NCBI RefSeq assembly: GCF_030412965.1 | Contig: NZ_JAUHJQ010000012.1 | Coordinates: forward strand, 15,785 to 79,784 | Length of the DNA: 64,000 nt | Origin: Nocardioides oceani | GTDB taxonomy: Bacteria; Actinomycetota; Actinomycetes; Propionibacteriales; Nocardioidaceae | Direction: 5' to 3' | Part shown: piece by piece, positions 25,643-34,151 of the stretch | Layout: each line of letters begins with the position of its first letter | Numbering within the stretch: position 1 is the stretch's first letter | Position numbers and translations under genes: made by a program | Notes under the pieces: generated by a model | What the model saw: the letters and a program-made list of their open reading frames with translations, nothing else | Told to the model about the DNA's origin: nothing | Database searches by the model: none

Positions 25643-26814
25643 GCGGAGTCCCGGAAGACCGCCACCACGGTCACGTCGTCCAGGGCGGTGCGGTGCAGGG
25701 CCAGGCGGCGGATCGAGCGCAGGAGCGAGACGCCGTCGGGCGCCGCGGAGACGAGGTCCGCGACGGGCGGGACCCAGTCGACCGGGTCGTCGAGCAGGTC
25801 GAGCAGGCCGTCGCTGAAGAGCACCAGCCGGTCCCCGGGTCCGATCTGCTCGCTGTGCTCGGTCCAGTGGTCGTCGGGGAGCACGCCGAAGGGCCGGTCG
25901 TCGCTGCCGAGCGCGACCGGCGTCCCGTCGGCGCGCACGAGCAGCGCGAGGCCGGCGCCCGCGTCGACGTACCGCAGGTAGCCGTCGTCGAGCTCGACCG
26001 CCGCCTCGAGCAGGGTCACGAACGTCTCGGACCGCTCCAGGTCCGGCAGCAGGCTGCGCGCGACCTGCGTGGCGGTGATCCCGAGGTCAACGCCGGCGGT
26101 GACGGCCGCGTGCGTCCCGCGGAGGGCCGCGCGGACGCCGGCTCCGACCAGGGCGGCGCCCGTGCCCTTGCCCATCACGTCGCCGAGGCCCAGGTGCAGG
26201 ACGTCCTGGGCGACGCCGTAGTCGTAGAAGTCACCCCCGACCGCGAGCGCCGGGACGCACAGGCCGTCGACGGACCAGCCGTCCACCCGGATCGGGCGCG
26301 ACGGGAGCAGGGAGGCCTGGACCCGCCCGGCCTGGGTCATCTCGGTGGTCGCGACCAGCTCCAGCTCGGCCCAGGCCGCGAGGTCCTCGAAGGTGGTCTG
26401 CTCGTCGGCGTCGAACGTGCGGGCCTCGCTGTCGTAGACGCAGAAGGTGCCGACGACGTTGCCGGTGTGGTCGCGCAGCGGGTGCCCGGCGTAGAACCGG
26501 ATGCCCCCCTCGACCACGACGGGCAGGTGCTTGAAGCGGTCGTCGACGGTCGCGTCCGGGACGACGAGCGTGTCGCCGTCGCTGTGGGTGCGGTCGCAGA
26601 AGGTCTGGTCGCGAGGCAGCTCGGTGAGCTCGATCCCCGACACGCTCGGGAACCAGGCACGCTCGCCGTCGATGACGGTCACCGTCGAGATCGGCACGCC
26701 CAGCGCCGTGCGGGCCAGGCGCGTGATCCGGTCGAGCCGGTCGTGCGAGCGCGTCTCGTCGAGGGCCAGGCTCTCGACGGCGCGCTGGCGCCGCTCCTCC
26801 GTGGAGGTCCCCAT
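25639..26814 (-). CDS. GAF-SpoIIE (PP2C-type) serine phosphatase
   Basis: A 391-residue sensor phosphatase. A GAF domain (about 20-155; SVSGIELTELPRDQTFCDRTHSDG, typical of redox- or ligand-sensing GAFs) is followed by a SpoIIE/RsbU-type PP2C domain (about 165-391) with metal-site motifs GGDFYDY (D195), GDVMGKG (D212) and FSDGLLDLLDD. The frame is open to 26901 but ATG 26814 begins the conserved part. It is the first gene of the operon and probably the input module: when active it would dephosphorylate the STAS protein. The 152-base spacer upstream is shared with a divergent response regulator. Confidence 0.92.
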   Translation of the reverse strand: MGTSTEERRQRAVESLALDETRSHDRLDRITRLARTALGVPISTVTVIDGERAWFPSVSGIELTELPRDQTFCDRTHSDGDTLVVPDATVDDRFKHLPVVVEGGIRFYAGHPLRDHTGNVVGTFCVYDSEARTFDADEQTTFEDLAAWAELELVATTEMTQAGRVQASLLPSRPIRVDGWSVDGLCVPALAVGGDFYDYGVAQDVLHLGLGDVMGKGTGAALVGAGVRAALRGTHAAVTAGVDLGITATQVARSLLPDLERSETFVTLLEAAVELDDGYLRYVDAGAGLALLVRADGTPVALGSDDRPFGVLPDDHWTEHSEQIGPGDRLVLFSDGLLDLLDDPVDWVPPVADLVSAAPDGVSLLRSIRRLALHRTALDDVTVVAVFRDSA

Positions 26815-26953
26815 GTCTGTGCTTCGCCCTTCACCTTCGTCGGACCAGGGCCCCCCAGCGTCCTGTGGCGACGCCCGTACCCCTGGCAGACCGCCCCGCA
26901 AACCCCGGGTGGACGCCCGGGACCGGCAAGGTACCCGACGAACCGGGTCGGGC

Positions 26954-26959
26954 TAGGGT
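26954..26959 (+). promoter_or_regulatory. -10 box of leaderless promoter for response regulator
   Basis: TAGGGT, 7 bases before the GTG at 26967. Confidence 0.55.
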
Positions 26960-26966
26960 CGTTCGC

Positions 26967-27716
26967 GTGGAGCGCAGTCATCAGGGTCAGCGGGCCGTGG
27001 TCGTGGATGACGACGAGGACATCCGGCTGCTCGTGCAGCACGTCCTCCAGCAGATCGGCCTGGAGGTGGTCACCGCCGCGACCGGCGAGGAGGGCGTCGA
27101 GGCCGTCCGCCGCACCGACCCGGACCTGGTCACGCTGGACCTCTCGCTGCCCGACGTCGACGGCGTCGAGGTCTGCCGCCGGCTGCGCGAGTTCAGCAAC
27201 GCGTACGTCGTCATGGTGACCGGCCGCGTCGAGGAGTCCGACCGGCTCGTCGGCCTCGAGGTCGGCGCGGACGACTACCTCTCCAAGCCGTTCTCGCCCC
27301 GCGAGCTGCACGCCCGCGCCGCCGCGCTGCTGCGCCGCCCCCGCGCGCCCATGGCCGGCGGCGAGGCGCCGGCGGGCCCGTCGAACGCTGCTCCGGCCGC
27401 CGCCCCGCCGGTCGACGCCGGCGGCGGGCTGGTGCTCGTGCCGGTGGACCACGTCGCGCTCCTCGACGGCCTGCCGCTGCCGTTGACGCCCGCCGAGGTG
27501 TCCCTGCTGGCCGCCTTCGCCGCCCACCCCGGACGCACCTGGGAGCGCGGCGACCTGGTGCGCGAGGTCTGGGAGGGGGAGTTCATCGAGTCCGACTTCC
27601 TCGTCGACGTCCACGTCGCGTCGCTGCGCCGCAAGCTGCGCAAGGCGGGCCGCTCGGACCACGAGTGGATCCGCACCGTGGGCGGGGTCGGCTACGCCTT
27701 CCAGACGCCGGCCTGA
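26967..27716 (+). CDS. OmpR-type response regulator (REC + winged helix)
   Basis: A 249-residue regulator. The receiver domain (about 9-122) has the acidic pocket D14/D15, phospho-acceptor D58 (TLDLSLPDVDG) and K107 in LSKPFSP. An Ala/Pro-rich linker (about 123-152) leads into a winged-helix DNA-binding domain (about 155-249; HVASLRRKLRKAG and WIRTVGGVGYAF). No histidine kinase gene is adjacent, so its kinase is unknown. It is transcribed away from the polysaccharide operon and a binding site in the shared spacer would let it control both directions; this is inference from position. Confidence 0.93.
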   Translation: MERSHQGQRAVVVDDDEDIRLLVQHVLQQIGLEVVTAATGEEGVEAVRRTDPDLVTLDLSLPDVDGVEVCRRLREFSNAYVVMVTGRVEESDRLVGLEVGADDYLSKPFSPRELHARAAALLRRPRAPMAGGEAPAGPSNAAPAAAPPVDAGGGLVLVPVDHVALLDGLPLPLTPAEVSLLAAFAAHPGRTWERGDLVREVWEGEFIESDFLVDVHVASLRRKLRKAGRSDHEWIRTVGGVGYAFQTPA

Positions 27717-27735
27717 CGGGCGGCGCGACCGCCCG
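27717..27735. terminator. Hairpin between convergent genes
   Basis: CGGGCGG and CCGCCCG with a five-base loop directly follow the response regulator stop. It also lies 11 bases beyond the ion-channel gene end on the other strand. Confidence 0.55.
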
Positions 27736-27746
27736 GGGGCTCCGGC

Positions 27747-28457
27747 TCAGTCCTGGGACCGGTCGCCGGCCCGCAGGTCGGCGGCCGCCTGCCGGCTGAC
27801 GATGAGGCCCACCAGGCGGGCGACCACGAGCGCGACGTACAGCACGCCGGCGACCATCTCGACCATGACCAGCGACCGGGCGTGCGGCTCGACCGGCACG
27901 ACGTCGGAGAGCCCGACGCTGGTGAGGACCGAGAACGACAGGTAGAGCAGCTCGAACCAGCTGCGGTCGTCCCCGGAGGTCGTGCCGATGAACGCGCCGT
28001 CGACGAGCACCTGGGTGGCGGCGTACAGGTAGGCGAACCCCCAGGCCACGACGGTGAACGCCGCGCCGGTGGCGTAGAGCTCGTCGGTGGTGACCCGGTC
28101 GTCGTGGAAGAGGTACCGGATCATCGCGTAGGAGACGTAGAAGTAGAACGGCGCGTGCAGCAGCGCGGAGACCAGGACGATCCAGTCGGTGTCGGGGGAG
28201 AGCGCCTCGAGCACGGTGAAGACGACGGCCGGGGCGCCGAGCAGCGCCGCGGACCAGCTCAGCGCGGGGGTGCGGCGCACCGCCCACACCGCGATCGTCA
28301 CGACGGCGATCTGCGCGACGCCGATGAACGCGCGCCCGACGGCCGAGCCCTGCAGGAACGGGTAGGCGAGGACGGCGACCAGCTGGACGCCGAGCAGCAC
28401 GGCCGAGGGGTGGCGCCCGAGGACCCCGTGGACGCGCTGGTGCTCCGCGGCGGTCAC
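27747..28457 (-). CDS. Potassium-channel-like membrane protein with atypical filter
   Basis: A 236-residue protein with about six helices and a C-terminal pore module of the Ion_trans_2 type: helix, pore loop with SFSVLTSVGLSDVVPV, then a final helix. The filter-like TSVGLSD replaces the TVGYGD of potassium channels, so ion selectivity is doubtful. No cytosolic RCK domain follows. GTG 28457 overlaps the DUF1707 stop as GTGA, making a two-gene operon. It may be a small voltage-gated-like channel. Confidence 0.75.
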   Translation of the reverse strand: MTAAEHQRVHGVLGRHPSAVLLGVQLVAVLAYPFLQGSAVGRAFIGVAQIAVVTIAVWAVRRTPALSWSAALLGAPAVVFTVLEALSPDTDWIVLVSALLHAPFYFYVSYAMIRYLFHDDRVTTDELYATGAAFTVVAWGFAYLYAATQVLVDGAFIGTTSGDDRSWFELLYLSFSVLTSVGLSDVVPVEPHARSLVMVEMVAGVLYVALVVARLVGLIVSRQAAADLRAGDRSQD

Positions 28458-29026
28458 GGGCGGCGCCCCCGGCCGCGCAGCGCCTTGGCCTGGCGCCGCT
28501 GGAGCCGCTCGAGCTCGTTGGCCACGAGCTCCTCGCGCGCGACCAGCGTGCGGACCAGGTGGAAGCCGGTCGCCGCCATCACGATGAGCGGCCACGGGAA
28601 GGTGGGGTCGAAGGCGCCGTCGCCGAAGGAGGTGGCCAGCCACACCGCCCAGCAGATGAGCGTGGGACCGATGAACGCCAGCACCGCCGAGCGGCGGTCG
28701 GACTCCCACTCGCGCACGGCCATCCGGCGCAGGTCGTCCGGCCCCGCCTGCACGAGCGCGCCGTGCCGGCTCGGCGCGTCGGCGGTGGTGGGCACGAGGT
28801 CACCGATCAGCGGCGAGAGGTCCCCGAGCGTGCGCGCCTCGACCACGCCGGCGGAGCGCTCGTCGTGCTCCTCGCGGGTCAGCCGGCCGTCGGCGTACGC
28901 CTCGGCCAGCACGCTGCGCACGACCTCGCGGTCGTGGTCGGCCGCGCGCAGGGCGCGGTTGGCCTTGGTGCGCGGGTCGTGGGTGAACGACGCCCAGGTG
29001 GCGGCGGGGTCGGACGGGCTGGGCAC
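28454..29026 (-). CDS. DUF1707 and 2TM domain protein
   Basis: A 190-residue protein. The N-terminal DUF1707 (about 22-75: RAADHDREVVRSVLAEAYADGRLTREEHDER) is a short helical domain common in actinobacterial membrane proteins. A 2TM domain follows (about 110-165) with a basic C-terminal tail (RLQRRQAKALRGRGRR). GTG 29026 is supported by TAGGAT 6 bases upstream. It is translationally coupled to the channel gene. Function unknown; the domain may act as an interaction module at the membrane. Confidence 0.82.
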   Translation of the reverse strand: MPSPSDPAATWASFTHDPRTKANRALRAADHDREVVRSVLAEAYADGRLTREEHDERSAGVVEARTLGDLSPLIGDLVPTTADAPSRHGALVQAGPDDLRRMAVREWESDRRSAVLAFIGPTLICWAVWLATSFGDGAFDPTFPWPLIVMAATGFHLVRTLVAREELVANELERLQRRQAKALRGRGRRP

Positions 29027-29032
29027 GAGCGC

Positions 29033-29038
29033 ATCCTA
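29033..29038 (-). promoter_or_regulatory. -10 box of leaderless promoter for DUF1707 gene
   Basis: TAGGAT on the minus strand, 6 bases before the GTG at 29026. Confidence 0.5.
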
Positions 29039-29091
29039 GGCGCGCCCGGCGCTCCGACGCGCCCAGCCGGCGGACGACCGTTGCTGTGAAC

Positions 29092-29105
29092 GAGAACACG
29101 TTCTA
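29092..29105. promoter_or_regulatory. KstR-type operator 2, before the mce operon
   Basis: GAGAACACGTTCTA, 37 bases before the yrbE-A start. It fits TnnAACnnGTTnnA except for the first base and is the exact reverse complement of operator 1. Confidence 0.75.
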
Positions 29106-29142
29106 CTGCGTGGGCGCCGTCATCGATCTGGGGAGGTGGGGG

Positions 29143-29916
29143 ATGGCGTTCTCTGCTGTGTCCGTCATCCGCGGACCCGGTGAGCTGACCGCGATGGTCG
29201 TCGACGTCACCAAGCGCGTCTTCACCACGCCGTTCCAGCTGCGCGAGTTCATCGAGCAGGCCTGGTTCATCACCAGCGTCACCCTGATGCCGACGATTCT
29301 CGTCTCGGTGCCCTTCGGCGCGGTCATCTCCCTGCAGGTCGGCAACCTCACCGGCCAGCTCGGCGCCCAGTCCTTCGCCGGCGCCTCCGCCGTCCTGGCG
29401 GTGGTCCGCGAGGCGGCGCCGATCGCGGCCGCGCTGATCATCGCCGGCGCCGCGGGCTCGGCGATCTGCTCCGACATGGGCGCCCGCAGGATCCGCGAGG
29501 AGATCGACGCGATGGAGGTGCTGGGCGTCGACCCGCTCGCCCGGCTCGTGGTGCCCCGCGTGATGGCCACGGTGTTCGTGGCGCTGATGATCAACGGCCT
29601 GGTGATCTCCGCCGGCATCGGCGGCGGCTACTTCTTCACCGTCATCATCCAGGACGGCTCGGCCGGTGCGTTCCTGTCCTCGTTCACCGCGCTCGCCAGC
29701 CTGCCCGACCTCTACATCTCGATGGTGAAGGCCGCCGTCTTCGGCTACCTCGCCGCGATCGTGGGGGCCTACAAGGGCCTCAATGCCGGCGGCGGGCCGA
29801 GCGGCGTGGGCCGCGCGGTCAACGAGTCGGTGATCGTCGCCTTCATGCTCCTGTTCTTCCTCAACGCGATCATCACGGCGATCTACTTCCAGGTCGTCCC
29901 CCAGCAGGGGCTCTGA
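29143..29916 (+). CDS. yrbE4A: MlaE/YrbE-type permease, first subunit of Mce transporter
   Basis: A 257-residue ABC-type permease with about five membrane helices and the MlaE signature (GSAICSDMGARRIREEIDAMEVLGVDPL), which contacts the ATPase. With its partner it forms the membrane channel of an Mce lipid importer. The frame opens at GTG 29086, but that codon lies before the operator; ATG 29143 has a strong GGAGG site 6 bases away. First gene of a ten-gene run ending at 39146. The symbol is by analogy: KstR box and nearby kstR, ferredoxin and Hsd4A-like genes point to the steroid-importing Mce4 (SupA) system. No Mla-type ATPase is encoded in the window. Confidence 0.9.
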   Translation: MAFSAVSVIRGPGELTAMVVDVTKRVFTTPFQLREFIEQAWFITSVTLMPTILVSVPFGAVISLQVGNLTGQLGAQSFAGASAVLAVVREAAPIAAALIIAGAAGSAICSDMGARRIREEIDAMEVLGVDPLARLVVPRVMATVFVALMINGLVISAGIGGGYFFTVIIQDGSAGAFLSSFTALASLPDLYISMVKAAVFGYLAAIVGAYKGLNAGGGPSGVGRAVNESVIVAFMLLFFLNAIITAIYFQVVPQQGL

Positions 29917-29917
29917 G

Positions 29918-30757
29918 ATGGCGGCGATCACGGACGTGGGGGCGAGCCTGCTCAAGGAGCGCCGCGCGCGCCTGGAGGAGTACGGCGACCAGCTGCTGTT
30001 CTACGTCAAGGCGCTGGCCTGGACGCCGCGCGCGATCCGCCGCTACCCGCGCGAGATCGCCAACACCCTCGCCGAGGTCTCCTTCGGCGTCGGCGGCCTC
30101 TCGGTCATCGCCGGCACCGTCGGCGTCATCGCGTTCCTGGCGTTCTTCGCCGGCACCGAGGTCGGCATCCAGGGCTACGCCTCGCTGAGCCAGCTGGGCG
30201 TCTCGAAGTTCACCGCCTTCATCTCCGCCTACTTCAACACCCGCGAGGTCGCGCCGCTGATCTCCGCGATCGCGCTGGCCGCCACGGTGGGCTGCGGCTA
30301 CACCGCGCGGCTCGGCGCCATGCGGATCAGCGAGGAGATCGACGCGCTCGAGGTCATGGGGATCCCGTCGCTGCCGTTCCTGGTGACGACCCGCATGGTC
30401 GCGGCGTTCATCGCGGTCATCCCGTTGTACGTCGTGGCGCTGAGCGCCTCGTACCTCTCGCCGCGCCTGATCACCACGATGATCTACGGCCAGTCCGCCG
30501 GCACCTACGACCACTACTTCCTGCAGTTCCTGCCGCCGATCGACATGCTGTGGTCGTTCTTCAAGCTGATCTTCCTGGCGGTCGCGATCATCCTGATCCA
30601 CTGCTACTACGGCTACACCGCCTCGGGCGGCCCGGCCGGCGTCGGCATGGCGGTCGGCAAGGCGATCCGCACGAGCATCGTGACCACCGTGGTCGCGGAC
30701 TTCTTCCTCAGCTTCGCGATCTGGGGCTCCACCACGACCGTCCGGATCACGGGGTAG
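29918..30757 (+). CDS. yrbE4B: MlaE/YrbE-type permease, second subunit of Mce transporter
   Basis: A 279-residue partner permease. After an amphipathic N-terminus (about 1-45) it has about five helices and the signature CGYTARLGAMRISEEIDALEVMGIPSLPFLV. It begins one base after the TGA of yrbE-A, so the two subunits are made together. Pairing of two different YrbE subunits followed by six Mce proteins is the canonical actinobacterial layout. Ends 6 bases before mceA. Confidence 0.92.
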   Translation: MAAITDVGASLLKERRARLEEYGDQLLFYVKALAWTPRAIRRYPREIANTLAEVSFGVGGLSVIAGTVGVIAFLAFFAGTEVGIQGYASLSQLGVSKFTAFISAYFNTREVAPLISAIALAATVGCGYTARLGAMRISEEIDALEVMGIPSLPFLVTTRMVAAFIAVIPLYVVALSASYLSPRLITTMIYGQSAGTYDHYFLQFLPPIDMLWSFFKLIFLAVAIILIHCYYGYTASGGPAGVGMAVGKAIRTSIVTTVVADFFLSFAIWGSTTTVRITG

Positions 30758-30763
30758 CGCGGC

Positions 30764-32077
30764 GTGCTGGTCAACGTCCACCACGGCACCCCCGCCGAGC
30801 ACCGCAGGCTGCTCGTCTCCGGGGTCGTCTTCCTGACCGTCATCGGGCTGCTGCTGTGGCTCTCGGTGGCGATCTACAACAAGGAGTTCGAGCGCTCGAC
30901 GACGGTCACGCTCGAGGCCGACCAGGCCGGCCTGCAGCTCGCGGTCAACGGCGACGTGCGCTTCCACGGCGTGCTGGTCGGCCGGGTGGACACCATCGGA
31001 CAGGACGGCGAGCAGGCGGTCATCGACCTCGCGCTGCAGCCCGACGCCGCCCGCGACATCCCGCGCAACGTGCGCGTGGAGATCCTGCCGACGACGTTGT
31101 TCGGGCAGAAGTTCGTCTCCCTCGTCGAGCCCGAGGAGCCCTCCGCGGAGCCGGTCTCCGACGGCGACGTCGTGCCGGCCGACCGGGTCGAGACCAACGT
31201 CGAGCTGAGCCGGATCCTCGCGAACCTCTTCCCGCTGCTGCGCTCGGTGCGGCCCGCGCAGCTCAACAGCACCCTCTACGCGTTGGCCTCGGCGCTGGCC
31301 GGTCGCGGCGAGGACATCGGTGCGCTGCTCGAGGAGCTCGACGGCTACACCGGGCGCCTCGCCGACCGGCTGCCCACCCTCGAGCGCGACCTCGAGCTCA
31401 TCGCCGACGTCTCCGCGACCTACGAGCAGGCCACCCCCGACGTGCTGCGGCTGCTGCGCAACGCCACGGTCTCCGCCCGCACGCTGGTCGACCAGGAGGC
31501 GCAGCTGTCGTCGTTCATCGGTGACGTGACCGGCATGGCGGAGACGACGACGCGCGTGCTGGCCGAGAACGAGGACGGCATCATCCGCCTCGGCGAGCTG
31601 TCCCGGCCGCTGCTGCGGCTGCTGGACACCTACGCGCCGCAGTACCCCTGCCTGCTCGAGGGCCTGGACTCCTACACCGCCAAGCTCGCCGAGATCTTCA
31701 AGAACGACCGGGTCAACCAGGTCCTCGAGCTCGGCTCGGTGCAGAAGCCGGCGTACGACGCCAACGACCGACCGGTCTACGGCGAGGTCGGCCACGGCCC
31801 GTGGTGCGCGGGCCTCCCGAGCCCCGACGGGCCCAACAGCACGCCGCTCCGCGACGGCAGCGACCAGGACGAGATCGTCGGGTCGACGCTGCCGTTCCGG
31901 TCCGTCGACCCGGCGTCGTACCGCAACCCCACCAAGGGGTACGCCGGCACGGTGCCCGAGCAGCGGCTCGTCAACGTCCTGCTGGCCTCCGAGGCGGGGC
32001 TGTCCTACCGCGACCTCGGCTCGCTCTCGGCGCTCCTCTACGGACCGCAGCTGCGCGGGACGGTGGTGCAGCGATGA
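30764..32077 (+). CDS. mce4A: Mce family protein, A subunit
   Basis: A 437-residue protein with one N-terminal membrane helix (about 15-37) and an MlaD/Mce domain (about 44-125: ADQAGLQLAVNGDVRFHGVLVGRVDTI...), then the long helical region typical of actinobacterial Mce proteins and a C-terminal tail with conserved cysteines (YPCLLEG, PWCAG). The six Mce proteins assemble a tube that carries lipid from the outer envelope to the YrbE permease. GTG start; ends with ATGA overlap onto mceB. The last letter (4) rests on context and operator, not on direct evidence. Confidence 0.92.
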   Translation: MLVNVHHGTPAEHRRLLVSGVVFLTVIGLLLWLSVAIYNKEFERSTTVTLEADQAGLQLAVNGDVRFHGVLVGRVDTIGQDGEQAVIDLALQPDAARDIPRNVRVEILPTTLFGQKFVSLVEPEEPSAEPVSDGDVVPADRVETNVELSRILANLFPLLRSVRPAQLNSTLYALASALAGRGEDIGALLEELDGYTGRLADRLPTLERDLELIADVSATYEQATPDVLRLLRNATVSARTLVDQEAQLSSFIGDVTGMAETTTRVLAENEDGIIRLGELSRPLLRLLDTYAPQYPCLLEGLDSYTAKLAEIFKNDRVNQVLELGSVQKPAYDANDRPVYGEVGHGPWCAGLPSPDGPNSTPLRDGSDQDEIVGSTLPFRSVDPASYRNPTKGYAGTVPEQRLVNVLLASEAGLSYRDLGSLSALLYGPQLRGTVVQR

Positions 32078-33138
32078 GCAGCCGCAACACCACGACGATC
32101 GTCGCGGGCGTCAAGCTCGGCATCTTCACCGTGGTCTCGATCCTCGTGACCGGCCTGCTCGCGGTGATCATGGGCAACATCGGCTTCGGCGACAAGCGCA
32201 CCGTGCACGCCGAGTTCACCAGCGCGAGCATGCTGCAGGAGGGCGACGACGTCCGGATCGCCGGCATCCCGGTCGGCGAGGTCACCTCCATCGAGCTGCA
32301 CCAGCGCAGCCGCGCGAAGGTGAGCTTCACCGTCGCCGCCGACGTGCCGCTGACGACCAACAGCCGCGCGGAGATCCGCTACCTCAACGTCGTCGGCGAC
32401 CGGTACCTCGCGCTCGAGGAAGGCCCCGAGGGCGGCAAGCGGCTCGGTGACGACGCCACGATGCCGGTCACCAGGACCGAGCCCGCGCTCGACCTCACCG
32501 CGCTCTACAACGGCTTCCAGCCGCTGTTCTCCGCGCTCGACCCCGAGGCCGTCAACGAGCTGTCGCAGAACATCATCGACGTGCTGCAGGGCGAGTCCGG
32601 CACCGTCCAGAGCCTGCTGGCCCGGACCGCGTCGCTCACCACCACGCTCGCGGACCGCGACGAGCTGATCGGCGAGGTGATCACCAACCTCGACCGGCTG
32701 CTCGGCACCGTCGACCGCCGCCGCACCCAGCTCTCCGAGCTCGTCCTCGGGCTCGAGGAGTGGATGGGCAACCTGGCCGAGGACCGTGACGTCATCGGCA
32801 CCTCGGTGCAGAACCTCTCCGAGCTCACCGACACCGTCGCGGACCTGCTCACCCGGGCCCGGCCGCTGCTCGCCGAGGACGTGCGCGGGCTGCGCACGCT
32901 GATGAGGACGCTGGCCAAGCAGGAGAACCTCGACGTCCTGACCGGGCTGCTCGAGCGCCTGCCCGAGGCGATGACCGACCAGACCCGGATCGGCACCTAC
33001 GGCTCCTGGTACAACTACTACCTCTGCGACTTCGAGGGCAGCATCAAGCTCCCCAAGATCCTCGGCATCGACCTCGGCTGGCTCGAGGACGCGCTCAACG
33101 ACCTGTCCTTCCACAGCACCGCTCCGAGGTGCCAGTGA
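32074..33138 (+). CDS. mce4B: Mce family protein, B subunit
   Basis: A 354-residue protein with an N-terminal membrane helix (about 12-34), an Mce domain (about 38-120; AEFTSASMLQEGDDVRIAGIPVGEV) and a helical, heptad-like needle region (about 150-310). The C-terminus has a paired cysteine region (NYYLCDFEG and APRCQ). ATG overlaps the mceA stop. A 27-base gap separates it from mceC. Confidence 0.92.
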   Translation: MSSRNTTTIVAGVKLGIFTVVSILVTGLLAVIMGNIGFGDKRTVHAEFTSASMLQEGDDVRIAGIPVGEVTSIELHQRSRAKVSFTVAADVPLTTNSRAEIRYLNVVGDRYLALEEGPEGGKRLGDDATMPVTRTEPALDLTALYNGFQPLFSALDPEAVNELSQNIIDVLQGESGTVQSLLARTASLTTTLADRDELIGEVITNLDRLLGTVDRRRTQLSELVLGLEEWMGNLAEDRDVIGTSVQNLSELTDTVADLLTRARPLLAEDVRGLRTLMRTLAKQENLDVLTGLLERLPEAMTDQTRIGTYGSWYNYYLCDFEGSIKLPKILGIDLGWLEDALNDLSFHSTAPRCQ

Positions 33139-33165
33139 TGACACCGGCGACGGGAGGGCGCTGAG

Positions 33166-34149
33166 ATGGGCGCCCGCGGACGGAGCGACCGCCAGGTCCT
33201 GCGCTTCGGCGTGGTGGCCCTGGTGGTGCTGCTCGTGGTGATGGCGGCGGCGTTCAACCTGCAGAAGTTCCCCGGCTTCCGGGGGATCGGCTACCGGGCC
33301 GAGCTGACCGACGCGAGCGGGCTGCGTCCCGGCCACATGGTGCAGATCGCCGGCAAGCGGGTCGGCCGCGTCAACGGCATGACGGTCGAGGACGGCCTGG
33401 TGGTCGTCGACTTCGAGCTCGACGCCGGCACCGAGCTCGGCCCGGACAGCCGGGCCTCGGTCGAGGTGCTCAACCTGCTGGGCGAGAAGTACCTCGAGGT
33501 GGTCCCGAGCGACGAGGGCCAGCTCGAGGAGGGCGCGACGATCCCGGTGGAGAACACCCGCTCGGCGTACGACATCGTCGACGTCCTCGGCGACCTCACC
33601 ACCACCACCGAGGCGATCGACGACGAGCAGCTGACCGAGGCGCTCGACGTCATCTCCGAGACCCTCGACGGAGCCGCGCCGGAGATCCAGGAGAGCTTCA
33701 CCGGTCTCTCGCGGCTCTCCCGCACCATCGCCACCCGCGACGAGGACCTCGCGGGGCTGCTCGACCGAGCCGAGTCGGTCACCGGCCTGCTCGCCGACCG
33801 CCGCGGCGACCTCGTGGACCTGATGGCCAGCAGCAGCCAGGTCTTCGACGAGCTCGACCGGCGCGAGGAGGCCATCCACCGGCTGCTGGTCAACGCCCGC
33901 ACGCTCGCGGTCGAGCTGGAGGGCCTCGCCGAGGACAACGAGGACGACATCGGCCCCGCGCTGCGCGACCTGCGCACCGTGACGACGATGCTGCGCGACC
34001 GGCGCGAGGAGCTGCGCAAGACCGCGAACGCCGTCGGGCCCTACGCCGACATCCTCGGCCACATCGTCGGCACCGGACCGTGGTTCGACGCCTACCTCGT
34101 CAACCTGCTCGGCCTCGCCGGCGAGTTCGTCCCCGGACGGAGGAACTGA
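33166..34149 (+). CDS. mce4C: Mce family protein, C subunit
   Basis: A 327-residue protein with an N-terminal helix (about 12-30), an Mce domain (about 42-120; LTDASGLRPGHMVQIAGKRVGRVNGM) and a charged coiled-coil-like region (about 140-300). A GGAGGG site lies upstream of the ATG. It lacks the long C-terminal extension found in some Mce C proteins, so it is at the short end of the family. Confidence 0.92.
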   Translation: MGARGRSDRQVLRFGVVALVVLLVVMAAAFNLQKFPGFRGIGYRAELTDASGLRPGHMVQIAGKRVGRVNGMTVEDGLVVVDFELDAGTELGPDSRASVEVLNLLGEKYLEVVPSDEGQLEEGATIPVENTRSAYDIVDVLGDLTTTTEAIDDEQLTEALDVISETLDGAAPEIQESFTGLSRLSRTIATRDEDLAGLLDRAESVTGLLADRRGDLVDLMASSSQVFDELDRREEAIHRLLVNARTLAVELEGLAEDNEDDIGPALRDLRTVTTMLRDRREELRKTANAVGPYADILGHIVGTGPWFDAYLVNLLGLAGEFVPGRRN

Positions 34150-34151
34150 CC

